Shown piece by piece: positions 1-13,152 of a DNA stretch of 64,000 bases. The position numbers were made by a program, and so were the translations under genes. The notes below the pieces were generated by a model. The model did no database searches. It saw only the letters and a list, made by a program, of their open reading frames with translations, and was not told the DNA's origin. How positions within the stretch are numbered: the stretch's first letter is position 1; each line of letters starts with the position of its first letter. The DNA is from Blasia pusilla (Eukaryota; Marchantiophyta; Marchantiopsida; Blasiales). The stretch spans positions 26,164,001-26,228,000 of the forward strand of contig CM114274.1 in assembly GCA_050084515.1 (NCBI GenBank), in the 5' to 3' direction.

Positions 1-3000
1 CGCCGTTCTCTTCAAATTGAAGTCTGCAGTCGGGTAGCCAGGCCCGCAGCAGAACTTCGATTATTTGGAGTGTCGTTGTCGATGCTGCGCACAACGCCGG
101 AAAATATGATGTCGGGTCGGCGGGGGCAGGCGTTTTCCAACAGATTTTGGAGACGAAACTGTACATGCGAAGTATAGTCTCGTCATGAACCCGGAATCTG
201 GCGCAGATGGTGAGAGCTATTGATTTTCATGGCGATCATACTTGATCTGGAGAGGCTCCGAAATAAAGCGTGAAATCCCTGTCGAGCCTGTGTTGAAGTT
301 CGGACAGAGACTTCGATTGATGGGGTGCACTTCCGCGGAAGCCTTTGTGCGAATGGTTCACGTTCTTGGACTCCCCTGGGTGCACAGAGATGAAAAGTTG
401 TTGGAAGTTACAAGAGGGTGGACGGGAATGATGCCATCAGCTAACGTGACTCATTGAGTAATAGCCTTCGTTGGGAAGGCGCAGGATAGTCTCTTCGGCT
501 CTGATTGGAGTGGTGCTCTCGAGGAACGTGATTCAACACTCTTAGAAATGAAAAGGCATCGCTGTTCACTTCTACAGTAGTATGGTTTACTCCGTTCTAC
601 TCTCCCTCTGTTCGAGGAATTGACCGTTTAGAACTTTCGTGGGCAGGTCATCGGCAGTTCTCAAGCATGATGCCGCTGGTGTGCAAGGATGCGGATGCTA
701 TTCTTCTGATGTTTGATTTGACGCGGCGATCGACTTTGCACAGGTAAGGGCGTCGATCGAACGCGTCTAAGAGTTGATGTTGTTTAAGCCCACCGTAGTC
801 CGTTTGGCTAGGATTTGGTGTTTCTTCCGCCCTGACATAATGGTTTCCTATGTTTTTGATGGCCGTGTTGGATCAAGATTGGGAATCGGGATAACTGAGT
901 CGGTGCTTGGAATACCACTTGCTCATGCCTTGCGCGCGGTTCTTCCAATCACATGCTATTTTCCCAACTATGTCGTGAAATTCCGTTCCCAGTCGTTGCC
1001 CCGTCTGTCGGGGATGTGGAATCAATGGCCGGAGGACTGTGACAAGCTTTTCTCTCTTGCACTGACACAGTTTTCGTCTTGTGCAAAAACAGCGTGAAGC
1101 AATGGTACGTCCAAGTGCGACATAGCAACAAGGTACTGCACATGCGGTTGTTTCCTGTCGACCTTTGCCTTATGCCGTCTATGGTCGTTACTGGAGATGA
1201 TCTCTGCGTGCTTCTTGTCTCTTGCTTCACCCGCTCTACTAGCGCTTCTTTTTTCTTGCGCTCTGTATCCTGGTGACCGAAATTTCTCTTTTTCTCCATA
1301 GAGATTCCGGAAATGTCTTTTGTTCTCCGTTCTTATTCTAAGGAGGCTTTTTCTGTCGATATTGTAGAGTGCGATCGTGGTCATGGTGGGCACCAAGTAT
1401 GATCATTTTGTCACCTTGCCCGAAGATACACAACGCATCATTACGAGACAGGTAATGGTCTTCTTCCTGGATTGATCTGTCTCGACTTTCCGAGTTGCTG
1501 CAGCCTGGGCTTGAAATGAGTTGATCCCCAGGATAATGATGTTATGCCGACGCGCGTTGTCGATGTTGTAAATCGAATGATCGTACTCCCGTGTCTTCCA
1601 AAGTTCCTTTGGGGATGTCGCTGGGTCGCGATGTGGTTGGTTCTCATGAACGACTGTGGGTTTCGTCTGGTTGCAGGCAAGGCTTTACGCACAGGCTATG
1701 GACGCGTCGTTATTCTTCTCAAGTGTGACCCACAACATTAATGTACAAAAGATTTTCAAAGTCATCGTTGCCAAATTGTTCGATCTCCCGTGCAACATCT
1801 CGAAGAACCTCACCATCGGTGAACCTATTATAGATTACTGAGATAAAAGTCTGCCACGCTACAAACGTTGTACAGTGTTGTTCTTTTCTGGTTTTTTTGG
1901 TGTGGGCACCATCTACTTCTCTTACTGCGTCTTGCTACATCTCTTGTGGCCTCTGAAGAGCTGAAGGAAGAACATGCTAGTCGTGTTTTCTGCGTCTAGT
2001 TTCGTGCACTCATCTGGTTTGATGTGGTCATGGAGTCCAGAAACTGAAAGCCCTCCTTCTCGAATGGCTCCCAGGACGAAAGAATATCCGTTTCCAGACG
2101 GGTTGGTGGAAACTAGTCAGCCATGAGATGCGTAGTTTAGGTAAGGCTGCCCAAGTGGTTAGGAGGTTCTTCAATGGCAGAGCATGGGAGAGCGTGGTGC
2201 CGTAATGACAGTCAACCATCTTTCACATTCATTCAATAACGGTGCGCGATGTGTGCAAGGAAGGCGATGGTCTATCCTAATATCCTTGTCACTAGAAAGA
2301 AAACTGAAATTTACATAATCATTAAACAAAAAGGCTTCGTCATTAGCGCATGGATGTTCAAGGCTCCAGATCGTGAGGTCTGACCCTTCGTGTGGTGCCG
2401 ACGTTTTTCACCAATACTTCAAAATCTGCCGTTATGTCCCTCTACTGCCGTCACTTTTTGCTTCACTCATGCCGTTCTCCACAGAAAGGCGATGTCAATA
2501 CTGCAGGAGCTCCCACAATGACAGCCATGGACACACAAATTGCGTGGTACAGCTTCACCGCATCTTCATGAAAGTCGGAGTCGGTCTTCGGCGGTCAGGC
2601 GATTTCAAGATCGGGCTGCGTGATAATTATTATGGCAGCGGACGATTCTTCAGAGGAGTTGCAAGTGGGCGGAGTGGGTGGGTCACTGGGTTTCTCGAGC
2701 GGGTCTCGATTGACCTCCGCCCTCGTGGAATGGAAGAAAAGATGTCTTCCGAGTTCTATCCAAGATTAGCCGGGCCCGCTCCGAGGATCTGGGACATTCT
2801 CCTGATCTGACCCGGGACAGACAAGGTCAGGCTTCGAGACCGAGTCCTGGTATTGTCAAGGATTTCGTTTCGAAACCATCCCTTCTAACTTTTGAGCACT
2901 CACTTTCGCTCGAGGCTACCGGTGAATAGACCACTTGGCCGGTGAATCGATTTGTCAGGAATGCCACGGAAAAGTGTCACTTCTCTTCGCAAGGCCGTCA

Positions 3001-5600
3001 GCGGAAATCCCTGCGGTGTTCGTCCGTGGCCGACTGAGTGATTGGCGTGTGGCAGGTGGTCGCCCTCGCCATGGCGCCAACGTCAACCAGTGCCGTGGCT
3101 CGCACACGCGGCATGATCTAGGGCTGTACTACTGTACTGTAGGGAACAAAGAGATGGAAAGGTGAAAGGGAATCCTTCGTTCCGTCCCATGATCCTCGTT
3201 TCCGAGTAGATCGTCGTGTCGGGCCCTCAGGAACGATCGAGGACCGGAAGAGCGACCTCTTAGTCGGGACCCGCAAGTGGCTCGCTGTCACCCTCTGCGG
3301 GTGACCCGTGACATCCGTCCCTCTTTAGTCAGAGACAATTGGTTTCGTGGTGTCTCACCTTCGATGGGGCGTCCTTCTCGTGCGGCCCATATCCCCCACG
3401 GCGGCAACATGGGTAAGCGCTTATCTTCCGAGCTTAATGCGGATTAGGGTGGTATCTGGCCGGTGCGCACGTGGTTTCAGTCGCATATTTGCGGACTCCG
3501 GAGAGAACCCGGATCCATGCGAGGAGAGGGGCTTTATTTTTTTCTCACGAAGAAAGGTTTAGATCAACTTAGTGCATATTTGATGAGACTAGTCGATTAT
3601 ATATCAATAATGTAAATGGAACTTCTCTTGGCATATAACCCGAGGAGTAACACCTTTCACATCTCTGTCGGCGTCTATTCAGAGGAGACACTAGGAGAGT
3701 TTAGAGACGGAAGAAGACTTGCATGGATTTTATTTAATGATATTAGAAAAACATGAGAAATATGTACTCATGCCATGGGCATGCGAAGAAGATGGTGAGT
3801 ATCCGGGTGTCTTCCTTGAGATGTTAAACTACCTTCTTCTCTCAACGGCCATCTGAAGATGGCTTACCCAAATTCTCTGGGTGAACGAGGTAGACGTCTC
3901 CAAGTTTTAGCGAGGACCTACGATTCTGAATCTCATTCTGAACCCTAAGCCCATTAAGAAGTTCAGAAACCCGAATTTCATCCGACCAAGCGATGAGAAA
4001 GACGCGTTTTTTGAGTGTTGAGATCAAGAAGAACCATCTTTCTAGACACCTTCCAAGTAATGTCAAAGTTCCAAGTCCCTATGAGAGTTCCATGTGCTTC
4101 CCGGAGGAGAAGCAAATGGAACTAGATCGACATGAACGAATGCAACTAAAACGAATCTCGGAAAGAAAAAGAATCTGTCCCCAACCGGAGATGTTTCACC
4201 TACAGCAGAATCCCATGGGAACTTTGGCATCCACATAGGGTTGCCAAATTTCTTGAGAGCCTAGAAAATAAATGTCTCAAACTCTTGAGCGTGGAATACT
4301 TTGCTTAGGCATGCTTGACGTTTCCAAAAACGTGTTTTCTAGCCCGACAATAAAACTAGTTTTTAGAAAATTTCTCATTGTCCATCAGAAAAGTATTCAC
4401 CAAAGTATAACGAATTATACCGCATCTGCGCTGCCGTCGTGGGATCCGGCCCTAGAAACGGAATGCGAATAGGGAAATGTTACATGGATGGAGTTCTGGA
4501 ACCAAAGCCGGGAACGTTCCCGGAGGAGGGAAAGGCCGGTCAAGTACAGTTCGGGAATCCTGCGAGAAATCGGCGGCGGAAGGGCGGCGTTCACTTCCAA
4601 GACAAACTTGGCTGTAATGAGAAAATAGGAGTCTTGCAGTTCAGATCTCTCCAAGACCGCAACGAAAATAGAAAGAAAAAGAAGGAGAGCACATTCCGCC
4701 ACAGATGCTTTAATTCTCGCGGTGGGTCCCGTTTTCCCTTACGACAGGAACATGACAAAAAAGCCGTCGGTCTCTGACTCTCTGCCCGTCAAAGTCTGAA
4801 CTCTGAATTTCCGAAAGGCTGGGCCCTTAATTCCTCGAAACAAAAACTGAGCCCCTTTCAGAGTGCGCCGAACGCATCAACGCAAACCGCCATTGCACTG
4901 GACTCTGGAGTGTGCCGAACGAAAACCGCCAACTCCGAAGACCGGGGCCCGGGAACAGCACACGACGATTAAAGTAAACGGATGAAAAAGAGGGAATTTA
5001 AGATGAAGAAACAAAGAATAATTAAGGGACCAACCACCAAAATGATTAACACCGTCAGTACCATCAGAGATATTTATGATACTAGTAAGGTTTGGTGGAA
5101 AAGTGTTCGAAGAATTAGAGTGAAAGAAAAAAATTAAAAAAATTAACAATGTGACATATAAATTTAAAATTTTCCCGCTCATAATATATAATAATGTTTG
5201 GTGGAATAAAAAGTGTTCGAAAGATTAGAGTACCGTGGTGAAGGAAAAAAATTAACATGTCGAATGAACATTCAATTTATTTTTCTTTCCGCACATAATA
5301 TTTGAGATATTTTTTTTGTTGTCATAGTGTCAAACATAAAGGTGTTTGTAAATCAAAAAGACACTCTCCCATAATAATATAGATTATTTGTCTTACCTCT
5401 CCTCTAATGTTTGTCGAGTGTGCAAATTTTTATCTTTCTATATCTTTTTCTTAGCGAACACACAAAAACTTTTTAGTAAGCCCTTTGGACGTACGTATTA
5501 GGTGTCAAAAAAAAATACTCACGCATTTGTTGCAAGGTGCACCTAGCAACGGAGTACTAGTAGGATTTAAAATGGTGGCAATTTAAATTATTTGTGTTTT
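1..5600. other. No supportable gene
   Basis: Mixed base composition without a convincing exon series. Several frames of 60-145 codons exist (for example 2373-2810) but none shows a known motif or good splice context. A degenerate direct repeat (tttggtggaa...gtgttcgaa) occurs at about 5090 and 5197. The 5343-5383 stretch matches the 5' end of the Helitron family on the minus strand. Confidence 0.5.
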
Positions 5601-5604
5601 GTTA

Positions 5605-5773
5605 TCTATTGCGGAGTGGTTCCGACAAGGCTACACCTGCACTACCCGACACTTGTCACCAGAAATCCTACAAACCCTACGCGTATTTCAAGAGAAGTGT
5701 ATATGCTCAGGGTGCGTATACACGAGGGGATGTATATGGGCGGAGTGCATATATGCATATGGGCACTAACTAA
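5605..5773 (+). mobile_element. Probable short Helitron, CTAA end
   Basis: Begins TCTATTGCGG after A and ends gggcactaaCTAA before T. A tgcatatatgca palindrome lies just inside the 3' end, as in the copy at 31453. No coding capacity. Confidence 0.5.
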
Positions 5774-7004
5774 TGACAAATGGTGATAGAAGAATTTTTG
5801 ACATCATTAGAGCTATTGATTTGGATTTTCCCATCTTTCTCGTTCAAATTTGCTTACTAATGGGTTGGAGTTTATAGTCGAGAAAGACTATTTGAATTAT
5901 CTTTCATTATTGTGTCATTAATTGTGTAATTTTTAAAATAAAATTTTAATCATTGTATACTAGCTCTCGTATTTTTCCTATATTAAGCCAAACTTGAGAA
6001 GAAATTATTTTTTAGTAATTAAATTAATTTTCAAAAATACTTTCAAACTTTAAAAAATTAATTCTCATGAAAAAATTATGAATCTGTTTCATTATATATA
6101 TTTAAAAAAATTTATTATTAAAAAAATTAAATCAAGTGAAATTTGGAAAGGAAATTAACTAATAGTAAATAATAATTTAGAAATTTATTCTTAAAAAATA
6201 TGAAAGTCATTTCAAAATTTTTAAGCTCTCATTGTGAAGGATTTCTAAAGAATATTCTTGGAGCTAATCAAATTAGAGGTCTATTTGGGAACCCTTATTT
6301 CAAGTTAAGGGTTTGTTAGAATCAATGATGATGGATAATTTGGGTTTCGATAGGGCGCGGCGGTTAATGATAGGTATTCATCCATCTCTTAAGTACCTAC
6401 TAGTGTTCTATATTCTTAATTTTGTAAGCAACTTGTCCACCATTTAGTAGATATATAGTTTTATCTCATAGTGACTTTCTTCTACTAGTAGACCAAGTGA
6501 TTGACTATTCTACATACTTTGACTAGATATATTAAGTTACGTATACTGAGGCTCAATTTCCAATATAATAACAAAAATGAGGGAGTGAAGTTATGCATTA
6601 AACGCACAACACTTGGCTGTATTCTTTTTGTAATGGAAGTTCTCATAGTTAGCCAACACAAGTAGTTTCTACTATGTCGACGGCAAAGAGGGTCATTGGG
6701 CTATCTGGGCGTAAGTTTGTCTTTTAAGATGTCAAATGAGGTTGGCAATATATCCATTACTTTGGGATTATTGTTTTTGAAAATTTTCCTCATTTAGTAT
6801 TTTCAACAAAGTGGCCTATTGACCAAGTCAAGTATCACTTGATAACCTATGCACATAGGTTAACGTAAACCAATGGAACAAGTTGAGCTCTAAAATACAT
6901 GAGGAAGTAGGTAAATTATGTTCTACCAACTCATAGATAGCATATGATGCGTATTTGTGATATTTTATTTTGAATACATCTCAACAATCGAGCTTTAAGT
7001 TAAT
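5774..7004. other. AT-rich intergenic DNA
   Basis: AT-rich, stop-rich in all frames; I see no gene, RNA or clear repeat. Confidence 0.6.
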
Positions 7005-7143
7005 TGTCGTGCGCATACATATCGCTACACAACATACATCGCTCGTCACATCTACACCACACAACACCGATCTTCCCCACACACGGGTCGATCCACACAT
7101 GTACAAAAATCAACTCATACATATACATGGAGATCACACAACC
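7005..7143 (-). repeat. 139-bp terminal repeat of the gypsy element, left copy
   Basis: It begins TGTCGTGCGC on the plus strand and matches 15148-15286 with about four mismatches by eye. It runs from just after the integrase/PHD region to AT-rich host DNA. At 139 bases it is short for a gypsy LTR. It may be a remnant of a longer LTR whose U3 part was lost here. Confidence 0.7.
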
Positions 7144-7214
7144 GCCCCTAGTGGGCAGTTGATCCCCTAACTCCAGATAGAAAATATCACATCTCTCTGA
7201 CATGACCTACTACC

Positions 7215-8258
7215 CTATACACATCTCGGACACATCCATCGTCCCGTGGGAACCACATCAAGAGGGGGAGTCGACATGACATATGCCACCTCGAGAACAA
7301 CCATCACATACCAACATGGTGGTTTGCACCTCGCAGATCCGCACAACATACACCTCAAGCCTGCAGGTACCACTGCCAAGCTCGGATCCACCGTCCCATC
7401 TAAGTTCGGAAGATGACATGGCGCACAATTGCGCACATGATCCTTCCAAACCATACCATCACGTCCCTCCAACATGAGGACTCCGGTCGGTAATACCTCG
7501 CGCACACGTAGGATCGTGCGCCCTGCAGTGACATCTAGCGTCGTGGGTGCCGCATGCTGTAAATACACGTAATCTCCAGGATGAAACCTCCTAATCCCTG
7601 GATGATAACCTCCTCCACGAATGGTCGCGTACCTCAATGTATCTCTATGCTGGGCAATAGCTAAGTTCTCAAAGGCCATAGGCATAACTCTACGAAAAAC
7701 TTCTGCCCTATGAGAACATGCTTGCATCCACACATCTGGATCATTGAGATCTAACACCTCCGCCATGTCACGTCGAATCGCTGCAGGTAAATCTGGCTCT
7801 CTCCCAAAGAGCAAAAAGTACGGTGAAAATGACGCCAAGGATGCCTGCCGACTAAAGCGATAACCCATAGCCAACCATGGCAACTGTAGGTCCCACTCCC
7901 TCAACTGTCCCCGTTGCAAGCCATACTTGCGCAATCCTCTCTTCACCGTCTGTACCACTCTCTCCGCCAATCCATCCGCCTCAGGATGATCCCTGGACGT
8001 GGTGCGGTGATCTATCAGTGCCTGATCACACAAGGCCTGAAACTCTCCCGTGAACTCGGTACCCTGGTCAGTCAACACCTCCGCCGGTGCACCAAAGTGA
8101 CTAAGCACACGATCTAGAAACGCATAAGCTGTTCCCTCGCTCGCCTTGTCTGGTAGTGCCACCAACTCTATCCACTTGGAGAAATGCTCCACCATGACCA
8201 ACACGTACCTATGATGTGTGCTAGAAAAGTTTGGAGGATTTGGAGGTTCAACCCTCAT
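7215..8258 (-). pseudogene. Gypsy integrase core plus broken PHD finger
   Basis: The integrase catalytic core shows YVLVMVEHFSKWIELVALP, the second catalytic Asp in LTDQGTEF and the Glu in ADGLAERV about 35 residues later. The C-terminal region carries GDYVYLQH typical of gypsy integrases. The last 60 residues hold CMLC and TPPLDVVPTGRWMCPRC, the two ends of a PHD zinc finger. The middle (TTMLVCDGCSRGG) is in another frame at about 7270-7350. Two frameshifts therefore break the finger. The first catalytic Asp lies in the preceding fragment. Confidence 0.85.
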
Positions 8259-8477
8259 GGAACATCCTTCTCCTTGCTGAAGTCTATTTTCTTGCCTTGA
8301 AAGTTGTAGGGAAGTATTCTTGCTTGTATTTTGATTTTATGAACGGTTTAGACCTTGTGAAAGTCATTCAAAATGAGTTATGATTTAAAATTGGAATTTT
8401 CATTGTTTAGTTTTAGCTTAAATTCGAAGCAATATTTTCCCATGAAAACAATTAGCCAACTCTCCATATCTCCATAC
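8222..8477. other. AT-rich insertion inside the integrase frame
   Basis: The integrase frame runs to PLPLTGR (minus strand) near 8477 and resumes at HHRYVLVMVEHF near 8222. In related elements these two are contiguous. The roughly 250 bases between are AT-rich, unlike the retroelement around them, and have no coding match. It looks like a later insertion; I see no clear terminal repeats. Confidence 0.55.
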
Positions 8478-8646
8478 GCCCTGTCAATGGCAAAGGTCCC
8501 GCAAAGTCTAAACTCCACCGATAACCTAAACCCATAATCGGAAAAGGATGTAACTGCGGAGTGGGAGCATTGAAGGATGCTCGCACTCTGTCACATACCA
8601 TACATCCGCCACAAACCGCTGTACTGTATGCATGCCGTGCCACCAA
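8452..8646 (-). pseudogene. Gypsy integrase zinc-binding domain and start of core
   Basis: This fragment encodes VCGGCMVCDRVRASFN, the Cys pair of the HHCC zinc-binding domain. It continues to YRWSLDFAGPLPLTG, which contains the first catalytic Asp of the integrase core. It is separated from the rest of the core by the 8222-8477 insertion. Confidence 0.8.
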
Positions 8647-8832
8647 TATGAACCCGAGTAAGTCGTAAGTACGCTTTACTCCGAAATGTCCTAACTCCTC
8701 ATGGGCATGTCGACTACACGTGCTCGCTGGGAAGGATGAGGTACCACTCGTATCCTACCATCTCCCCATACCCGCAAAATGTGAGTCCCTCCCACCTGAA
8801 CCTCTTGGCTCTCTCAGAGGATCCGATCCGCC

Positions 8833-9156
8833 CTAGCACTCATCAGACTCGCAATGACGCCAAAGGCGCAAGAACTCCACAACCTCCACGTCGTCATGGA
8901 TATCACGACCACCTGTCGCCTCCTCACTAACCTCCGGATCCAAAGACTCATAATCCAATCCCACCACTGGAGTCATCACCTGTGGCTGACCTGCCATAGT
9001 CAACCAACAAAGATAGGCAGATGCATGCCAACCGGGCACCATCTCCTCATCACTCTCTCCGTGCCATCGAGCTCCTGTGTCGTCTCTCTGACTCGGACAT
9101 GGGTTACGACTCAACCCATCCGCATCCTCGTTCAGCCGACCTGGCCTATGAACCAC
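8833..9156 (-). pseudogene. Gypsy RNase H to integrase linker
   Basis: The fragment begins VHRPGRLNEDADGLSRNP, the conserved end of the gypsy RNase H/connection region. It continues with low-complexity acidic sequence typical of the linker to the integrase. Confidence 0.75.
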
Positions 9157-9171
9157 CTCAAACTCATTCTC

Positions 9172-9441
9172 CTATAGTAATAGAGCCCACCTGGCAAGCT
9201 CTCCCGTAAGCTTGTCGGACTCCATCAACCACTTCAACGGCTGATGATCAGTGATAAGTGTGAAAGGGTTGCCAAATAAATAGCACCTAAAATGTGCCAC
9301 GGCCCACACTGCAGCCCAAGCACTCTCCTCGTAGGAGTCAGATTTTGCCTCTGCAATGTTGTTCGATCGGCTCGCGTAAGCCACAACGAACTCCCTCTCC
9401 TCGTCATCCCTCTGAGTAAGCATTGCTCCTAGACCCAACAT
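9172..9441 (-). pseudogene. Gypsy RNase H fragment
   Basis: Contains LGAMLTQRDDEEREFVVAYA and FTLITDHQPLKWLM, which are signature blocks of gypsy RNase H. It continues after a frame break into the VHRPGR block at 9156. Confidence 0.82.
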
Positions 9442-9486
9442 GCTCCAATCCGTATGTAACTGGAATGGGCGACCCCTAACCGGTCT

Positions 9487-9915
9487 CTATAAAATGGGTG
9501 AGGACGTCAACCTGTCCTTGAGCTCCTGAAATGCTCGCTCTTGATCATCTCCCCACAACCACACCTGATCAAGTCTCGTCAACAAGGTCAAAGACTTTGC
9601 GATCGCACTAAAACCCTTGACATACCGTCGATAGAAGTTCGCCAGTCCAAGAAGTGCTCGGACTTGACTCACATCCAGAGGGCGGGAATCTGCGCAATAG
9701 CCTCTACCTTCGTCTGGCGGAACGCCTAACCCACTCGGGTATATGGTGTGTCCCAAGTACTCAATCTGCTCCTGAAAGAATCTGCACTTGCCTGGATGTA
9801 ACTTCAGTCCATGAAACTGCAATCGCCGAAACACCTCCTCCAAGTGTCGCTCATGCTCCTCAACCGTGGAAATGAAGATAAGAATATCATCTATGTAACA
9901 TCGTACAAAATCCAA
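9487..9915 (-). pseudogene. Gypsy reverse transcriptase, C-terminal half
   Basis: Contains CYIDDILIF, the YxDD active site of reverse transcriptase. HLEEVFRRLQFHGLKLHPGK, EYLGHTI and LLGLANFYRRYVKGFS follow, all typical gypsy blocks. The N-terminal half is in other frames above 9915. Confidence 0.88.
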
Positions 9916-10097
9916 GCCAGCCAGTAATCCTATCCATCACTCTCTCTGAAAGCTCGCAGCGCCGTTCTTCAACCCAAATGGTAAGAACCGCCACCGATAC
10001 AAGCAATCTCTCCCGAACCGATATATCCCCATAATGTCTTTTCTTCTCCTCGCCCTCCAACTCCGATAGGAAGCGATGATAGCCAAAGCATGGAGAT

Positions 10098-10547
10098 CTA
10101 AAGCATCAAGATCTTTGCATGCCCTACCGCATCAAAGATCTCCTCGTGGGTAGGCATGGCATACCGATCGACTCGTCGTCGGGTTGATAGGACGGTAATC
10201 TCCACACATCCGCCTATCCGCCCAATTGCCATACATATCCTTCTTCGCGGCATGACTGTGGCGGATGCATACTCCCCATGTGATAACTCCACAAGTCCCG
10301 CCTCCAACAAGTCCCCGACTCGATCTGAATCAAGGCTCGTTCCATATCGAATACAGAGGGTCGATTTAAAGATCGGCGTATCACTAGCCAACTCAATCCG
10401 TATCCCGGGACCCTTCAGCGCACCCAAGGCAAAACAATTGACATGCCCTCTCAAAAACCTATGAACTCGCCGTCGCTCTCCTCCTATCAACTTGAGACCT
10501 ATCACATGCTCCCAAGTCTCCATCGTGACCTCACTCGGAGAGGACAC
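10098..10547 (-). pseudogene. Gypsy reverse transcriptase, N-terminal part
   Basis: Contains RIELASDTPIFK, the start of the RT domain, and DRYAMPTHEEIFDAVGHAKI, the block before the first catalytic Asp. Frames shift in between: another frame carries DMERALIQ. The copy is clearly decayed. Confidence 0.72.
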
Positions 10548-10549
10548 AA

Positions 10550-13150
10550 CCTCCGGCTTTGGTTGCTATGTAGCAATCCTAGCCACCTCCGCAATGCCCA
10601 CTCCACTTTGACCTCCTACATCATGCTCCACATCCGAAAAATGAACATGTGCTACTCTAGCCGCCGCACTCTCTCGCTCGAACGACGCCCCAAAGAAGTC
10701 CATGGGTGCCTATCTCTCTCGCTCTCGCCCCACCAATGCCTGCATTGCAGACCTCAGAGGCGTGGTCCAACTCGTGGGACGTGACGGCATGGATGACACT
10801 CGCATCCGTCTCGCTCGCCACCCATACCTAGGCCGACTCTCCATGTGAGACAGCTTGAGGTCCATTGCTCGCCCTAATACTGTCTCCGTGATGCCTCGGT
10901 CATCCCTCGGCACCGCCCGTAGTACCGGTAGTGAACCCCATGGCGCCAAGGCTCATCTGCTGTAGGCTCCTCCAATACTCCGGTCACCTCATCCCAAATC
11001 ATGCCCGGCCCTCCTCGACGAAAGGCATGGGATCCGGGAAGCTCACCAACGAGGTAAGGCTGCCCTCAACTCCCCACCCTATTGGCCGTGGCCAATGGTG
11101 GTCTATCATCGCGTGTCACCACCGAGATCGACGCCCGAGTCCAAAATAGCATCCACCGTGAGATGTGGTGCTCTCGACTCCACTATAGGCTCGACTCAAG
11201 CACTCTCCGATGGTATCAGTTCGCCCCCACCATGCCGTGGATGAGGGGCACGTGACCCAACTCTCGCTGCATCTAACAACACACCGGTCCCAACCAGACT
11301 CACCGATGTACACTCGTCATCACACGCACGAGTATCTCCCAACAACGGCACGTTTCTCCAAAATGTACGCTGGAGAACATACATGACTCTGCTGCAAGTG
11401 TCGTACTACTCGCAGCATCTCCCAAAACATCCCTGACCTCGGATCCTGCAATCCAAATCCTCGGCCAGCTGATGAATGACCATGACATGGCCATCCAAAG
11501 AATCACCAAATGAATGGTGCCAACTCTATCCAGATCTGCGCCCCATCAAAGATATGTCGACGGTAGCGTATGCTGGTATCCCCGTATTGCAGATACCGAC
11601 AACAACTCAGGATACCTCTGGACTAATCTCGCCACGCGGTCTCATCTCTCTCCACATAAAGGTACCGATGCACCCAGATACCCGCCGCACATCGCGAGCC
11701 AATCCGATGCTAATCCCTCCAAGAGATCTAACACCCTAACACTCCTCCTCGGGCACCGCCACACAACAGTGTGGTATCTAGTGGGGTCATCGTCTCCACT
11801 CCAAGAGCCCGACGCCACGTGACTCTCGCTGCTCTGGGATAAAAACATGACTCCACTTTGCCTCACGAGGTCGCCGGCACTCCTCTCTGAGCTCTCGAGT
11901 CGCACCCCATAATGGTGAAGAGGCATTGCTAACATGGGAAGAGACACCCGCCATGGCCTGTCTCTTTGTGGGACTATCCGCCATCTTTGGGACATCCTCC
12001 GCATGTGCGTTCCCCTCCAACAACTCTCCCGGCCGCCTAACACTACTCGTGAAAGCCGCCAACGTGGTTCTGACTCGCCTCATGATCGACCATCTCGCCC
12101 CCAAACCGCACGGGTAATCGACTCATCGGACCGTCACACCGACCGCCATCCTGGCCGATAAGCAACGGTCTCCTCCGAAGTCAAGGATGAATCCTAGGGG
12201 ATATAACATCAGACTCCCCACCAACACATCGCATCGACTCACCTGGTGTCGTAATCGCACGTATCGCGCACCATAGCACTATCCGTCGATGCTCGGGCCG
12301 ACTCTAACAACAATCTCTGCCGAGTCATATATCGAGTGGGTGATACGCCCCAATCGAGGTCTCAGATCTGGAAGGGACAAGGCTCAATGTCGGCCTTCCG
12401 TAACACCAACGCTAAACATGCCGCTTCCCTAACATCAAGGGTTGCGCCCCGAATCAAGTAGGACGCGCCGCGGGTGGTATATGTCCCCCGCCGGACTAAC
12501 CAAGCTTAAATACTCCTCGCCGGTTATCCAAAGAATACTACCAGGTGTCACCATCGCCGCTCTATGGCCGGTCGAGCCGGGCATATCTACCAACCGCCGC
12601 CGCCGCATGCCATGACTCGTGGGGAACGTTCCAAGAACCGGCCGAGGGCAAGTCCACCACCTCCTCAACTACCTCTCGAACAAGAAGCGTCATCTCTCCA
12701 CGCCACACAACGTGGCGGCCAACCGGAACACCTCAATTGGTCCAACTCCCAACGTCGCCAACTCTATGGCGGAAAATAGCGGAGTCTGACTCACTCTAGT
12801 GGCCACCTCCAATACTATGGTCGACACTGACTCCACTCGAGCCGGCATAGGAGTTGTCCTCCAACTCCTCGTGACGCCGACGAGGTGCCTCGAATCAGAG
12901 GCACCGCTGGTCGTCGAGGCACCATGGATGGTGTGTGTAGTGCCTCCGACAATGTGAAAAATTGTGGAACCCTGGCCTGCCGCCCATCGGTCCCCTCTGG
13001 TGGGTCAATCTCAACTCCACCTCTCGGTGGCTCGGTGCCTCTCGCAGCACCCCGAGTCACCACTGCAGCTGCCTCAACCTGGGCTGCACTACACATGAAT
13101 CCCATATTGGAGAGATCCTCACCCGGGTCAGGGTAAGAGGTAGAGACTGG
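10550..13150 (-). pseudogene. Unreadable part of gypsy pol (protease region)
   Basis: This GC-rich minus-strand stretch lies between gag and RT, where protease is expected. I could not find a DTGA/DSGA protease motif in any one frame. Long overlapping open frames on both strands here reflect base composition rather than genes. Confidence 0.55.
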
Positions 13151-13152
13151 AG

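Noticed and set aside
1-213. Possible coding exon at the left edge, minus strand
   Set aside because: Two frames stay open and both read like protein; the region is GC-rich and short, no family recognised, so coding cannot be supported.
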